Counted from the stretch's first letter, positions 17,153 to 26,515 are shown. The stretch is 64,000 nucleotides of DNA from Flavihumibacter fluvii (GCF_018595675.2 NZ_CP092333.1:458001-522000), one strand, 5' to 3'. The notes: a model not told the origin generated them from the sequence alone. Numbers and translations: made by a program.

Positions 17153-17614
17153 ATGTTAATTGACATTTTACGCACGATGTTCCGGCGCGATCTCAAAAAG
17201 TTGAAATCCGAATTGGAGAGCTACAACCAGGAAGAAAATATCTGGCGTTGCGAAAGGGGTATCACCAACTCCGGGGGTAATTTATGTTTACACCTGATTG
17301 GTAACCTGAATACCTATATTGGTGCGGAGATGGGTAAAACTTCCTATGTGCGTAACCGTGATGCCGAGTTTTCCCTTAAAGATATTCCAAGGGAAGTTTT
17401 GCTGAAAAGTATTGATGATACCATTGAAGTAGTGGATAAAGCCTTACAGCTTCTTACAGTTGAAGACCTGGATAAAGAATACCCCCAGGTAGTATTTGAA
17501 AAGGGAATGACTGTAGAATACTTCCTCGTGCATCTGGCGGTCCATTTGTCTTATCACCTGGGGCAAATCAATTACCACCGCAGGTTATTGGATGTCGCAA
17601 CCAGCCCTGCATAA
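17153..17614 (+). CDS. DinB-superfamily protein (DUF1572-like)
   Basis: A 153-aa four-helix-bundle protein of the DinB/YfiT-like superfamily. Metal-ligand positions are visible as LHLIGNLNTYIG near residue 45 and HLAVHLSYHLGQINYHRR near residue 128, with the typical H-x3-H pattern. Members are metal-dependent thiol transferases or remain uncharacterised. It starts 10 bases after the proline dehydrogenase stop. A second DUF1572-like gene lies at 39527-40072 and a decayed relative at 58789-59270. The function here is not known. Confidence 0.85.
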   Translation: MLIDILRTMFRRDLKKLKSELESYNQEENIWRCERGITNSGGNLCLHLIGNLNTYIGAEMGKTSYVRNRDAEFSLKDIPREVLLKSIDDTIEVVDKALQLLTVEDLDKEYPQVVFEKGMTVEYFLVHLAVHLSYHLGQINYHRRLLDVATSPA

Positions 17615-17685
17615 AGTCGTTTCCACACCCGGTCAGGTTCATTTTTTGCCGCTAAGTTTGTAGGGCGTATTAAAAACAAACTATC

Positions 17686-18096
17686 ATGGCCAGATTAAAT
17701 CCTTACATGAGTATGCCGGGAAAATGTCGTGAAATGATGACATTTTATGCCGAATGCCTTGATGCCAAAGTGAATTTCCAAACTGTGGCTGAATCTCCGG
17801 TAGCCTGCCAGATGCCAGCACAATACAAGGACCAGATTTTACATTCAGTCCTTGAAAAAGGGGAACTCGTTATAATGGCTTCTGATATGAGTAAGACGGC
17901 CAGTATTTCCGGTAATACGGTTCAGTTATGTGTGAATTGCACGAGTGTTGAGGAAATTAACGGTTTTTTCAATAAGCTTCGTGAAGGGGGAACAGTTGAT
18001 GAGGAACTGCAGACTATGTTCTGGGGCGGTTTGTTTGGTGCACTTACGGATAAGTTTGGTGTTCACTGGATGTTTAATTATGAAGCCAAAGAGTGA
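17686..18096 (+). CDS. VOC-family protein (PhnB/glyoxalase-like)
   Basis: A 136-aa protein of the vicinal oxygen chelate fold in the PhnB-like branch. It begins NPYMSMPGKCREMMTFYAEC and ends DKFGVHWMFNYEAKE, both characteristic of this family; the fold is a pair of beta-alpha-beta3 units. A TAAGTTTG box at 17653-17660 (matching TAnnTTTG) precedes the start by about 25 bases, so the gene probably has its own promoter. Its stop overlaps the next start as TGATG. Enzymatic activity is unproven for this branch. Confidence 0.88.
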   Translation: MARLNPYMSMPGKCREMMTFYAECLDAKVNFQTVAESPVACQMPAQYKDQILHSVLEKGELVIMASDMSKTASISGNTVQLCVNCTSVEEINGFFNKLREGGTVDEELQTMFWGGLFGALTDKFGVHWMFNYEAKE

Positions 18097-18305
18097 TGGT
18101 TGAAGTATTTGCGACAAATATCAATTCAAAAAGTCAGGCAGACCAGGTGAGACAGAAAATGGTGGAATTATTTCCGGGTACACACATCAATTTTGATGTA
18201 GATGACTGCGACCATATTTTGAGAATGGAAGGGAAAAATATTTGCGTGACTGAGATCATGCAATGGCTTCAATGCCAGGGTGTGGTTGTCCGGGTGCTGG
18301 ATTGA
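18096..18305 (+). CDS. Small conserved-looking protein (unrecognised, ferredoxin-like fold possible)
   Basis: A 69-aa acidic protein. The start is the ATG at 18096, which overlaps the VOC stop (TGATG), so translation is probably coupled. The pattern VEVFATNINSKSQADQVRQ, then GTHINFDVDDCDHILRM and a final VVVRVL strand suggests a beta-alpha-beta-beta-alpha-beta layout like heavy-metal-associated domains, but there is no C-x-x-C. Its last 50 bases run antisense over the 3' end of the methionine sulfoxide reductase gene. Reality is supported by the tight coupling and protein-like composition; function is unknown. Confidence 0.7.
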   Translation: MVEVFATNINSKSQADQVRQKMVELFPGTHINFDVDDCDHILRMEGKNICVTEIMQWLQCQGVVVRVLD

Positions 18306-18768
18306 TCATTGCCAAAATCTGTTCCAGGTAAATCTGGTCGATTGAAGAGAATTGGTCCAGGTGTTCACTGTCAACATCCAGTACCCCGTAAATTTTGCCG
18401 TTGTTTTTCATGGGCACTACAATTTCTGAGCGCGACAGGCTGCTACAGGCGATATGTCCGGGAAATTTTTCCACATCCGGCACAATAAGGGTTTTTTCCT
18501 GTTCCCAACTGCTGCCACAAACACCCCGGCCTTTTTTGATGCGGGTGCAGGCAACGGGTCCCTGAAATGGTCCTAAAACCAACTCATTTTCGGAGACCAG
18601 GTAGAAACCTACCCAAAACCAGCCAAATTGTTCTTTAAGGGCTGCGGCAATATTTGCCAGGTTGGCAACCAGGTTTGTTTCGCCTTCGATCAGGCCCTTT
18701 ATTTGTGGGATCAGGGCCGCGTATTGTTCTTCGCGCGTCCCCTTCGCGATTACAAGGTCTTCTGCCAT
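18256..18768 (-). CDS. msrC: Free methionine-(R)-sulfoxide reductase (GAF domain)
   Basis: A GAF-fold enzyme that reduces free methionine-R-sulfoxide. All three catalytic/resolving cysteines known from the E. coli enzyme are in place: Cys74 in PVACTRI, Cys84 in GRGVCGSS and Cys108 in HIACSS. The surrounding WVGFYLV, LGPFQG and YGVLDVDSE segments are also family-typical. Length 170 aa is usual. The gene overlaps the 3' end of the small plus-strand gene by 50 bases, tail to tail. Confidence 0.95.
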   Translation of the reverse strand: MAEDLVIAKGTREEQYAALIPQIKGLIEGETNLVANLANIAAALKEQFGWFWVGFYLVSENELVLGPFQGPVACTRIKKGRGVCGSSWEQEKTLIVPDVEKFPGHIACSSLSRSEIVVPMKNNGKIYGVLDVDSEHLDQFSSIDQIYLEQILAMINPAPGQPHPGIEAIA

Positions 18769-18912
18769 CCGGCAAAGATAAGGAGCCTTAAGCAGCGAGC
18801 AGCTGGCAGTAAAACAATATAATAGGTTACAGTTATACGGTCTTTACACAAATTAATCACAAGCCACCTGGGCAGGTTGCCAGAAAATGCCGGCATTGCT
18901 TAACTTGCACCA

Positions 18913-19707
18913 ATGCAACAATACCAGCAATTATTGCAACATATTTTGAATCATGGGGTTGAAAAATCAGATCGAACGGGCACCGGCACGATAAGTTGTT
19001 TTGGTTACCAGATGCGATTTGACCTGCAGAAGGGCTTTCCTCTTGTGACAACCAAAAAAGTACACCTTAAAAGTATTATTTATGAGTTGCTCTGGTTTTT
19101 GCAGGGTTCAACAAATATTGCCTACCTCAAAGAGCATGGGGTGAAGATTTGGGACGAATGGGCGGATGAAAATGGCGACCTGGGGCCGGTTTATGGCAAG
19201 CAATGGCGCAGTTGGGAAGGAAAGGATGGGAAGGTGGTCGACCAGATATCAGATGTCATCGGGCAATTAAAAGCCAACCCGGATAGCCGCAGGATGATCG
19301 TAAGTGCGTGGAACGTAGCTGAATTACCGGAAATGCACCTGATGCCATGTCACTCGCTATTCCAGTTTTATGTGGCCAACGGAAAACTCAGTTGCCAGTT
19401 ATACCAGCGTTCTGCGGATGTGTTTTTAGGTGTACCCTTTAATATTGCCTCCTATGCATTGCTAACGATGATGATGGCGCAGGTTTGCGGATTGAAGGCA
19501 GGTGAGTTTATCCATAGTTTTGGCGATGTGCATATTTACAGCAATCATCTGGAGCAGGTAAAATTGCAATTGAGCAGGACGCCGTTTGACCTGCCCATTA
19601 TGCAACTGAATCCGGCAGTTCAGGATATATTTAGTTTCAGGTATGAAGATTTTGAATTGCTCAATTATACCGCGCATCCGGCGATAAAAGCTCCGGTAGC
19701 TGTCTAG
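18913..19707 (+). CDS. thyA: Thymidylate synthase
   Basis: Methylates dUMP to dTMP using methylenetetrahydrofolate. The 264-aa protein has the same length as the E. coli enzyme and shows every main motif: [13 protein letters not shown] at the N-terminus, the catalytic Cys in [12 protein letters not shown], and [19 protein letters not shown] for substrate binding. Start ATG at 18913. folA lies 39 bases downstream, an arrangement that makes sense because ThyA generates the dihydrofolate that DHFR recycles. Confidence 0.98.
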   Translation: MQQYQQLLQHILNHGVEKSDRTGTGTISCFGYQMRFDLQKGFPLVTTKKVHLKSIIYELLWFLQGSTNIAYLKEHGVKIWDEWADENGDLGPVYGKQWRSWEGKDGKVVDQISDVIGQLKANPDSRRMIVSAWNVAELPEMHLMPCHSLFQFYVANGKLSCQLYQRSADVFLGVPFNIASYALLTMMMAQVCGLKAGEFIHSFGDVHIYSNHLEQVKLQLSRTPFDLPIMQLNPAVQDIFSFRYEDFELLNYTAHPAIKAPVAV

Positions 19708-19746
19708 AACCATGGCCATTGCCACATCACCAATAATACAATTGTT

Positions 19747-20244
19747 TTGACAATCAATCTAGTCGTAGCAGCAAGTGAGAATAATGTGATTGGTAAAAAC
19801 AACCAGCTTTTGTGGAGTTTACCAAATGATATGAAGTTTTTTAAGAACACCACCTGGGCGATGCCTGTCATCATGGGCCGGAAGACTTTCCAGAGTATGG
19901 GCAAGGCTTTAAACGGGCGGACAAATATTGTGATCACCTCAAAAGCAGATTTCACAGCGCCTGGTATCATAGTTGTGAATAGTCTGGAGGCGGCCATAGA
20001 GGCCGCACGCCAAACAGATGCACTGGAAGCCTATATTATTGGAGGCGGAGAAATATACCGGCAGTCATTGCCTTTATGCCACCGGGTATATCTCACCCGT
20101 GTACATACGACCATTGACGGGGATACATTTTTCCCGGTCTTACCCCCGGCAGAATGGATGCTTCATTCCGTGTTGCATTTTCCGGCTGATGATAAACATG
20201 CATATGCTTATAGCTTTGAAGTTTGGGATAAAAATCCGCAGTAA
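19747..20244 (+). CDS. folA: Dihydrofolate reductase (TTG start)
   Basis: NADPH-dependent reduction of dihydrofolate. The 165-aa protein opens TINLVVAASENNVIGKNNQL and has the active-site acid in SLPNDMKFF, then VIMGRKTFQSMG and the cofactor loop IIGGGEIYRQSLP. The only start codon that supplies the first beta strand is the TTG at 19747; there is no in-frame ATG or GTG upstream, and the ATG at 19712 is out of frame. It follows thyA closely and is followed by a methyltransferase three bases after its stop. Confidence 0.95.
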   Translation: MTINLVVAASENNVIGKNNQLLWSLPNDMKFFKNTTWAMPVIMGRKTFQSMGKALNGRTNIVITSKADFTAPGIIVVNSLEAAIEAARQTDALEAYIIGGGEIYRQSLPLCHRVYLTRVHTTIDGDTFFPVLPPAEWMLHSVLHFPADDKHAYAYSFEVWDKNPQ

Positions 20245-20247
20245 TTG

Positions 20248-21057
20248 ATGTCTGCCCGCCCGTATACTTTTTTTCCCCTTGCCCTTCGCTACCTGCGGTA
20301 TTACCTGGGGGCCATGAATGGCAGCGGTCATGGGATCCATTCTCCTTTTGTTTATGCGTTTGTGCGCAATGTTTTGATGGACCGAAGCAGTAACAAAAAC
20401 TTTGGTCGGATCGAAAAAATGCGGCAACAGTTACAAAAAGATGTCCGCATGATTAAGCTCACTGATTTTGGTGCCGGATCAGCTAAGCAGGATACTAAGG
20501 AAAAATCCATAGGGCAGATTGCCCGGTCTGCAGCCAAGTCGCCACGCCTTGCGCAGCTATTATTCCGGAGTGTTCAATATTTTAATGCTTCTACAATTGT
20601 TGAATTGGGCAGTTCCCTTGGATTGACCACAGCCTACCTGGCTTCAGCCAATAAAAATGGCATCGTATATAGCCTGGAAGGAGATCCGGAACTGGCCCAG
20701 GCTGCTGCTCAAAACCTGGCCGGGCTCGGGTTGCACAATGCACACATCATTCCCGGAAATTTTGATAACACCCTGCAACCCCTGCTGGACAAATTATCTA
20801 AAGCGGACCTGGTATATATTGATGGGAACCACCGACTGGAGCCTACACTCCGTTATTTTGAGCAGGCTTTGGCTGTGGCAAATGAGCAAACTGTGATAAT
20901 CCTGGATGATATCCACTGGAGCGGTGAGATGGAAGCTGCCTGGAAAGCCATACAAGCCCATCCCAAAGTTACCACCACGATCGACCTTTTTTTCCTGGGC
21001 TATGTGTTTATGCGGCCTGAATTTAAGGAACGCCAGCATTTTCCCATCCGGTTCTGA
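20248..21057 (+). CDS. Class I SAM-dependent methyltransferase
   Basis: A 269-aa protein starting at the ATG at 20248, three bases beyond the folA stop. The SAM-binding glycine motif is VELGSSLGLTTAYLA (motif I), followed by VYSLEGDPELAQ with the acidic residue for the SAM ribose, and LVYIDGNHRLEPT and ILDDIHWSGEM. The latter pair resembles the O-methyltransferase/Methyltransf_24 group. The N-terminal 100 residues include MNGSGHGIHSPFVYAFVRN. The target molecule is unknown; position after thyA-folA does not by itself imply a folate role. Confidence 0.85.
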   Translation: MSARPYTFFPLALRYLRYYLGAMNGSGHGIHSPFVYAFVRNVLMDRSSNKNFGRIEKMRQQLQKDVRMIKLTDFGAGSAKQDTKEKSIGQIARSAAKSPRLAQLLFRSVQYFNASTIVELGSSLGLTTAYLASANKNGIVYSLEGDPELAQAAAQNLAGLGLHNAHIIPGNFDNTLQPLLDKLSKADLVYIDGNHRLEPTLRYFEQALAVANEQTVIILDDIHWSGEMEAAWKAIQAHPKVTTTIDLFFLGYVFMRPEFKERQHFPIRF

Positions 21058-21127
21058 AGGTTTATAAGGCATCCTTTCCACTCTGCGCAATATCACTTAA
21101 ATTGAAAAAGAATCAATAAAGTACTGC

Positions 21128-22246
21128 ATGACCATTGGCGTATTAAAGGAACCTTCATTTGAAACAAGAGTATCCCTATTACCAGAATCTATTGCTTCGC
21201 TCTGTAAAAAAGGCCACCAGCTATTGGTGGAAAATGAGGCCGGCCTGAATGCCTTTGCAACTGATGAACATTACCAGAATGCGGGGGCAAGGATCGTTTC
21301 CAGGAATGAGGTTTATTCTGCTGATGCCATATTGGCCATACATCCTCCAATTGAAGGCACAATAAAAATGAAGGCAGGTTCCGTTTTAGTCGGCGTATTT
21401 CAACCATTGTTCCGGCATCCCCTGATGAAAGAGTGGGCTGCGGCGGGTATTACCTGTTTCAGCCTGGATATGTTACCCCGTACCTCACGCGCCCAAAGTA
21501 TGGATGTATTAAGTTCACAGGCGAATATTGCAGGATATAAAGCCGTATTGATGGCAGCGTTTACTTATTCCCGTTATCTGCCCATGTTTATGACAGCAGC
21601 GGGAAGTATCCCGCCGGCAAAAGTATTGGTATTGGGGGCAGGGGTTGCCGGTTTGCAGGCTGTAGCTACAGCCAGAAGGCTGGGCGCCATTGTAGAAGTA
21701 TTTGATACGCGGCCGGCTGTTAAAGAAGAGGTGATGAGCCTTGGCGCCAAATTTATCGAAGTTGAAGGCGCTGCTGATGCCAGTAATGCTGGAGGTTATG
21801 CAGTAGAGCAGGATGCTACATTCAGGCAGAAGCAACAACAACGCATAACCGAAAGCATCGCCAGGGCGGATATTGTTATCACTACCGCCCAGATACCTGG
21901 AAAGCAGGCGCCGGTACTGGTGAATACCGCAATGATTGAATCGATGCGCGCAGGTTCCATCATCATCGATCTGGCAGCGGGCACCGGTGGAAATACCTCC
22001 CTCTCCAGGAACGATGAAACGGTAATACACCATGGAGTAACAATAATCGGGAATTCTAATTTGCCCGCCACTATGCCATCGGATGCGAGTAAATTATATG
22101 GCAGGAACCTGGTGGCTTTCCTGCAATTACTCACGGGCAGTGATGGGGAACTGGTATTGAACTGGGAAGATGACCTGGTAAAAGGGTCATGTATAATACA
22201 CGATAAAGAAATTGTTCACGCCGGGGTTAAATCGCTGGCAATATAA
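21128..22246 (+). CDS. pntAA: NAD(P) transhydrogenase subunit alpha, part 1
   Basis: NAD(H)-binding peripheral subunit (domain I) of the proton-pumping transhydrogenase. The 372-aa protein starts MTIGVLKEPSFETRVSLLP, like alanine dehydrogenase/PNT proteins, and has the Rossmann motif VLVLGAGVAGLQAVATARRLG followed by VEVFDTRPAVKEE. The loop RAQSMDVLSSQANIAGYKA is the conserved RQD-loop region that contacts NAD in this family. The alpha subunit is split, as in Rhodospirillum-type enzymes; part 2 starts 19 bases downstream and the beta gene follows. Confidence 0.95.
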   Translation: MTIGVLKEPSFETRVSLLPESIASLCKKGHQLLVENEAGLNAFATDEHYQNAGARIVSRNEVYSADAILAIHPPIEGTIKMKAGSVLVGVFQPLFRHPLMKEWAAAGITCFSLDMLPRTSRAQSMDVLSSQANIAGYKAVLMAAFTYSRYLPMFMTAAGSIPPAKVLVLGAGVAGLQAVATARRLGAIVEVFDTRPAVKEEVMSLGAKFIEVEGAADASNAGGYAVEQDATFRQKQQQRITESIARADIVITTAQIPGKQAPVLVNTAMIESMRAGSIIIDLAAGTGGNTSLSRNDETVIHHGVTIIGNSNLPATMPSDASKLYGRNLVAFLQLLTGSDGELVLNWEDDLVKGSCIIHDKEIVHAGVKSLAI

Positions 22247-22265
22247 GACACATAATATTTTGATT

Positions 22266-22586
22266 ATGGAAAGTTTATTGGAAAAAATAGCAACACACCA
22301 GGAATATATATATATCGTTGTTTTGATGATTTTCCTGGGTATTGAAGTAATTGGCAGAGTGCCGAGTGTATTACATACCCCGTTAATGAGCGGGGCAAAT
22401 GCAATTCATGGTGTGGTAATCATTGGGGCAATCATAGTAATGGGTAAAGCCGGCTCAGGAAATTATTTTGCCTTAGCCCTGGGTTTTCTGGCTGTCATAC
22501 TTGGTACCATTAATGTGGTAGGTGGATTTGTGGTAACAGATCGCATGCTGGAAATGTTCAGGCATAAAAAACCGCCACAGCAATAA
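22266..22586 (+). CDS. pntAB: NAD(P) transhydrogenase subunit alpha, part 2
   Basis: Small membrane subunit (106 aa) supplying the first transmembrane helices of domain II. The frame is open from a GTG at 22212, but the ATG at 22266 (MESLLEKIATHQEYIYIVVL) gives the normal size and does not overlap pntAA. Family marks are EVIGRVPSVLHTPLMSGANA, with the conserved SGxNAIHGV segment, and three or four hydrophobic helices ending GGFVVTDRMLEMF. It lies between pntAA and pntB in one operon. Confidence 0.95.
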   Translation: MESLLEKIATHQEYIYIVVLMIFLGIEVIGRVPSVLHTPLMSGANAIHGVVIIGAIIVMGKAGSGNYFALALGFLAVILGTINVVGGFVVTDRMLEMFRHKKPPQQ

Positions 22587-22634
22587 ATTAAGTGTCACCC
22601 AAATCTATTTAATACCAACAATTTAATTCTGCGC

Positions 22635-24089
22635 ATGGCCTTTTCCTTTTTAACCATTATCTACCTGTTTGCTTCCGTGACATTTATCCTTGGGTTGAAA
22701 TTGTTATCCCATCCGGCTTCAGCCAGAAGGGGTAACCTGATCGCAGCCGGCGGTATGGTCCTGGCCATTGCAGGCACTATCTTCCTTTATAAGGATGATG
22801 AAGGGAAATCATTGGGGAACTTTGGCTGGATATTTGGTGGCCTGGTCATTGGATCAGTGGTTGGCACAATTGCAGCGAGGCGGGTGAAAATGACCGCTAT
22901 GCCCGAAATGGTGAGTCTTTTTAATGGAATGGGTGGTGCCTGCGCGGCCCTGATCTCTATCGTAGAGTTCAATCGCCTCGCCCATCACATTCATAGAAGT
23001 AAGGATATCCAACTCACAGATATATTTCCTTCCGTACAGGCTTATACAAACTGGACCGGTGAAATGCTGATTATTTTAGCCGGACTGGTTATAGGGGCTG
23101 TATCCTTTTCAGGAAGTGTTATTGCCTGGGGTAAACTGAATGGTAAGATCCGTGACTATTCATTTAAAGGCCAGCATTTATTTAACATTGGAGTTTTATT
23201 GGTCATCCTTGCAATGTCTTCCTGGATGATTGGCGTATTTGAAAATGCAAATGTTGCTGTTTTCTTCCTGATCCTGGTATTGTCCCTGGTATATGGGGTG
23301 TTTTTTGTTTTGCCTATAGGTGGCGCAGATATGCCGGTCGTGATTTCCTTGCTTAATTCATTTACTGGTGTGGCGGCAGCCTGTGGTGGATTCCTTTATA
23401 ATAACAAAGCCATGCTCACTGGTGGGATACTTGTGGGGGCAGCCGGAACCCTGCTGACAATTTTGATGTGCCGCGCCATGAATCGTTCGTTAATAAATGT
23501 TTTGATCGGATCCTTCGGTGCAACTGCAATGCAAGGGGCTATAAGACAGCAGCAGGGAAATTATAAGGAGATCAGTTTGCCTGATGCGGCCATGGTATTG
23601 AGTTATGCTCATAAAGTGATGATCGTGCCAGGATATGGATTGGCTGTGGCCCAGGCGCAGCATGCCTGCCATGAGTTAGAGAAATTATTATCTGCCAGGG
23701 GTGTTGACGTGAAGTATGCGATCCATCCTGTTGCCGGAAGGATGCCCGGACACATGAATGTTTTATTGGCTGAAGCAGATGTCGATTATGAACAGTTGCT
23801 TGAAATGGAACAGGCTAATGATGAATTTCCTGCAACAGATGTCGTCCTGGTATTGGGTGCCAATGATGTGGTGAACCCTGCAGCAAAATCGGACACCAGT
23901 TCTCCAATATATGGTATGCCCATTTTAGATGTGGAACTTGCTAAATCCTGTATTGTCAATAAACGCAGCATGAAGCCTGGTTACGCTGGCATTGAAAATG
24001 AACTTTTCTTCCGGCCCAAAACTTCCATGATGTTTGGGGATGCAAAAAAAGTATTGCAAGACCTTGTTAATGAAATAAAAAATCTATAA
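22635..24089 (+). CDS. pntB: NAD(P) transhydrogenase subunit beta
   Basis: Membrane domain II plus the NADP(H)-binding domain III. The 484-aa protein has about eight to nine helices to residue 300, including MPEMVSLFNGMGGACAAL and MPVVISLLNSFTGVAAAC, two conserved proton-channel helices. The soluble C-terminal domain reads MIVPGYGLAVAQAQHACHEL, HPVAGRMPGHMNVLLAEADV, GANDVVNP and KRSMKPGYAGIENELFF, all standard NADP-site motifs. Together with pntAA and pntAB it makes the complete enzyme, which uses the proton gradient to drive NADPH formation. Confidence 0.97.
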   Translation: MAFSFLTIIYLFASVTFILGLKLLSHPASARRGNLIAAGGMVLAIAGTIFLYKDDEGKSLGNFGWIFGGLVIGSVVGTIAARRVKMTAMPEMVSLFNGMGGACAALISIVEFNRLAHHIHRSKDIQLTDIFPSVQAYTNWTGEMLIILAGLVIGAVSFSGSVIAWGKLNGKIRDYSFKGQHLFNIGVLLVILAMSSWMIGVFENANVAVFFLILVLSLVYGVFFVLPIGGADMPVVISLLNSFTGVAAACGGFLYNNKAMLTGGILVGAAGTLLTILMCRAMNRSLINVLIGSFGATAMQGAIRQQQGNYKEISLPDAAMVLSYAHKVMIVPGYGLAVAQAQHACHELEKLLSARGVDVKYAIHPVAGRMPGHMNVLLAEADVDYEQLLEMEQANDEFPATDVVLVLGANDVVNPAAKSDTSSPIYGMPILDVELAKSCIVNKRSMKPGYAGIENELFFRPKTSMMFGDAKKVLQDLVNEIKNL

Positions 24090-24119
24090 AGCTGTATTTT
24101 AGCGGATTAATCATATTGC

Positions 24120-25487
24120 TTGACCTTACCCGCGCATATTATTAAGGCTTTTAGAAATGCACCAGGTTTTGACGAAGCTGCATTTTGCCGTGTACATGAA
24201 AGTGGTGACCAGGTGGTATCCGTTCGATTGAATCCCGCAAAATTACCTGATCCGGCAGCATTGAATTTTCATTTAGGAGCAAAAGTTCCATGGACTTCAT
24301 CGGGGTACTATTTATCGGAGCGTCCATTCTTCACTTTTGAGCCATTACTGCATGCAGGTGCATTTTATGTTCAGGAAGCGAGCAGTATGTTCCTGGAGCA
24401 GGCACTTGAACAAACCTGTGATCTCTCCACTCCATTGGTAGCGCTTGACCTTTGTGCAGCTCCGGGTGGTAAATCAACGCACCTGTTATCCTTATTGCCA
24501 GCGGAAAGCGTGCTGGTAAGCAATGAAGTGATTCGTTCAAGATCCTCCATCCTGGAAGAAAACCTGGTAAAATGGGGTGCTGCCAATTCTATCATTACCA
24601 ATAATGATCCACGTGATTTTTCGGCTATCGGGGCAATTTTTGACCTGATTGTTATTGATGCACCCTGCAGCGGGTCTGGCATGTTTCGAAAAGACCCGGA
24701 TTCAACAAATGGATGGAGTGAAGATCTGGTAAAACTATGCAGCCAGCGCCAGCAGCGGATCATTGCTGATGTTTGGCCGGCATTAAAGGAGGGCGGGACG
24801 TTGATCTATTCAACCTGCTCTTATTCTGTAGAAGAAGATGAGCTGATAGCGGATTGGATTGTAGGGGAATTGCAGGCGAATACAATCCCCATCCAAACTG
24901 TTGTTGATTGGAGTATTGTCGGGTCAAAGAGCCCTGTTCACCAGGCTGCAGGGTATCGGTTTTATCCCAATAAAGTAAAGGGTGAAGGATTTTACCTGGC
25001 GGCTTTCAGGAAGTCCACTGTGGCTGACCCTCCACCCAAGCATAAATCAAAACCGAATTGGGAGCCGGTACCGAAGAATATCAGAGAAGGAATACAGCGC
25101 TGGTTAAATACAGATGAGCTGGTGTTGGTGAATAGTAATGATAACTTACTGGCTTTGCCGGTAGCTACTGAGAAATGCCTGCAGCAACTCCGGTCTTTAT
25201 ATATCCGGAAAGCGGGAGTAAGCCTGGGTAAATGGGCAGGTAAGGACCTTGTTCCGGATCATGCGCTTGCATTGAGCCATCTTCTGGCCAATAAATTCCC
25301 GGTGCTTTCTGTGAACCGCGAACAGGCACTGAATTACCTTAGAAAAGAAGAAGTAAATGCGTCCGAAACGCCTAAAGGCTGGGCTACCGTTCAGTTTGGG
25401 GGCCATATATTAGGATGGATCAAGCAGCTGGGAAACCGCTCGAATAACTATTATCCCAGGGATTGGCGCATCCTGAAACCGGCTTAA
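24120..25487 (+). CDS. rRNA (cytosine-5-)-methyltransferase, RsmF/NOL1-NOP2-Sun family (TTG start)
   Basis: Methylates a cytosine in 16S rRNA. SAM-binding motif I is LDLCAAPGGKSTHLLSLL. The two catalytic cysteines are in DAPCSGSGMFRKDP (motif IV, first Cys) and STCSYSVEEDEL (motif VI). The C-terminal part (after about residue 300) resembles the PUA-like extension of RsmF/YebU. The earliest possible start in this frame is the TTG at 24120, giving TLPAHIIKAFRNAPGF, which fits the family start; no ATG or GTG is available. 455 aa is a normal length. Confidence 0.92.
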   Translation: MTLPAHIIKAFRNAPGFDEAAFCRVHESGDQVVSVRLNPAKLPDPAALNFHLGAKVPWTSSGYYLSERPFFTFEPLLHAGAFYVQEASSMFLEQALEQTCDLSTPLVALDLCAAPGGKSTHLLSLLPAESVLVSNEVIRSRSSILEENLVKWGAANSIITNNDPRDFSAIGAIFDLIVIDAPCSGSGMFRKDPDSTNGWSEDLVKLCSQRQQRIIADVWPALKEGGTLIYSTCSYSVEEDELIADWIVGELQANTIPIQTVVDWSIVGSKSPVHQAAGYRFYPNKVKGEGFYLAAFRKSTVADPPPKHKSKPNWEPVPKNIREGIQRWLNTDELVLVNSNDNLLALPVATEKCLQQLRSLYIRKAGVSLGKWAGKDLVPDHALALSHLLANKFPVLSVNREQALNYLRKEEVNASETPKGWATVQFGGHILGWIKQLGNRSNNYYPRDWRILKPA

Positions 25488-25552
25488 CGGGTTTTTGGCG
25501 TCAATTTTGCCGGGAATCCTGCATATTTGCATGGAGTAAAATTCATTTCCTT

Positions 25553-26515
25553 ATGTCACAAAAGCCAATGCTGTGGTTTTTTCTAGTATTCGTTTCATTC
25601 CCGGTTTTAGCCCAGCCCAATTTGGAGGTTCAGGGCACTACTCCCACGCTTTACCTGATGCATAAAGTACAAGCCAAGGAAACGTGGTACGGTATCGGCA
25701 GGATGTACAACCTTAGTCCAAAAGAAATTGCTCCCTTCAATAAAACAGATATTAATAAAGGGCTTGTCATCGGAGATGGCCTTAAGATACCCCTTGTGCC
25801 TGCCAATTTTTCACAGGATGGTAATAAAGCCAGTGACGAAGTATTAGTGCCGGTTTACCATAAAGTTGGCGAAGGAGAGTGGATGTTCAGGGTAAGTACT
25901 AACCATAATAAAGTCCCTGTTGATCAATTGGAAAAATGGAACAAGATCAGCAGTAGCCAGGTTAAGGCCGGTCTTAAACTGATAGTGGGGTATCTTAAAG
26001 TTAAAAAGGACCAAAGTGCACTAGCAGGATCTTCAATTACAGATATTGCTGTTTCCCCAAAAGCACCTGTTGAGCCACCTAAAGAACTGAAACCTATTAC
26101 TTCAACGGTTGATCCCAAACAGCCGGTTACAAAAGCAGAACCTGCACCACCATTAAAGAAAGCGGATTTGCCTGTTTCAGAAGTTGCAATGAATCCGGCT
26201 TCGATTGACTTCAATGGCGGGTATTTCAAATCACAATACGAATCCAATGGAAAATCAGCTAAAGGTACTGCGACGATTTTTCGCAGTACAAGTGGATGGA
26301 AAGATGGTAAGTATTATGCATTAATGGATAATGTTCCTGTAGGTACCATTGTGCTTGTTTCCAATCCTTCATCTGGCAAGTTTATATATGCCAAAATATT
26401 GGGAAATCTTTCTGATATCCGTGAAAATGCCGGGTTGATTGTTAGGATCAGCAATGCTGCAGCAGCTGAGTTGGGGGTTGGTGAAGGGAAATTCAATGCT
26501 GACCTGAAATACTAG
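25553..26515 (+). CDS. LysM-domain secreted protein with RlpA-like C-terminal domain
   Basis: Probably a cell-wall-binding protein. The ATG at 25553 gives a clear signal peptide (residues 1-18, ending PVLAQ); the longer open frame from 25463 would destroy it. The first LysM domain (about residues 34-85) reads HKVQAKETWYGIGRMYNLSP, and a second, more divergent one (about 100-150) reads YHKVGEGEWMFRVSTNHNK. A Pro/Lys-rich linker (about 165-215) leads to a domain with GTATIFRSTSGWKDG, VPVGTIVLVSN and a DIRENAGLIVRIS tail, similar to the double-psi barrel of RlpA. Start lies 65 bases after the methyltransferase stop. Wall localisation is inferred. Confidence 0.88.
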   Translation: MSQKPMLWFFLVFVSFPVLAQPNLEVQGTTPTLYLMHKVQAKETWYGIGRMYNLSPKEIAPFNKTDINKGLVIGDGLKIPLVPANFSQDGNKASDEVLVPVYHKVGEGEWMFRVSTNHNKVPVDQLEKWNKISSSQVKAGLKLIVGYLKVKKDQSALAGSSITDIAVSPKAPVEPPKELKPITSTVDPKQPVTKAEPAPPLKKADLPVSEVAMNPASIDFNGGYFKSQYESNGKSAKGTATIFRSTSGWKDGKYYALMDNVPVGTIVLVSNPSSGKFIYAKILGNLSDIRENAGLIVRISNAAAAELGVGEGKFNADLKY

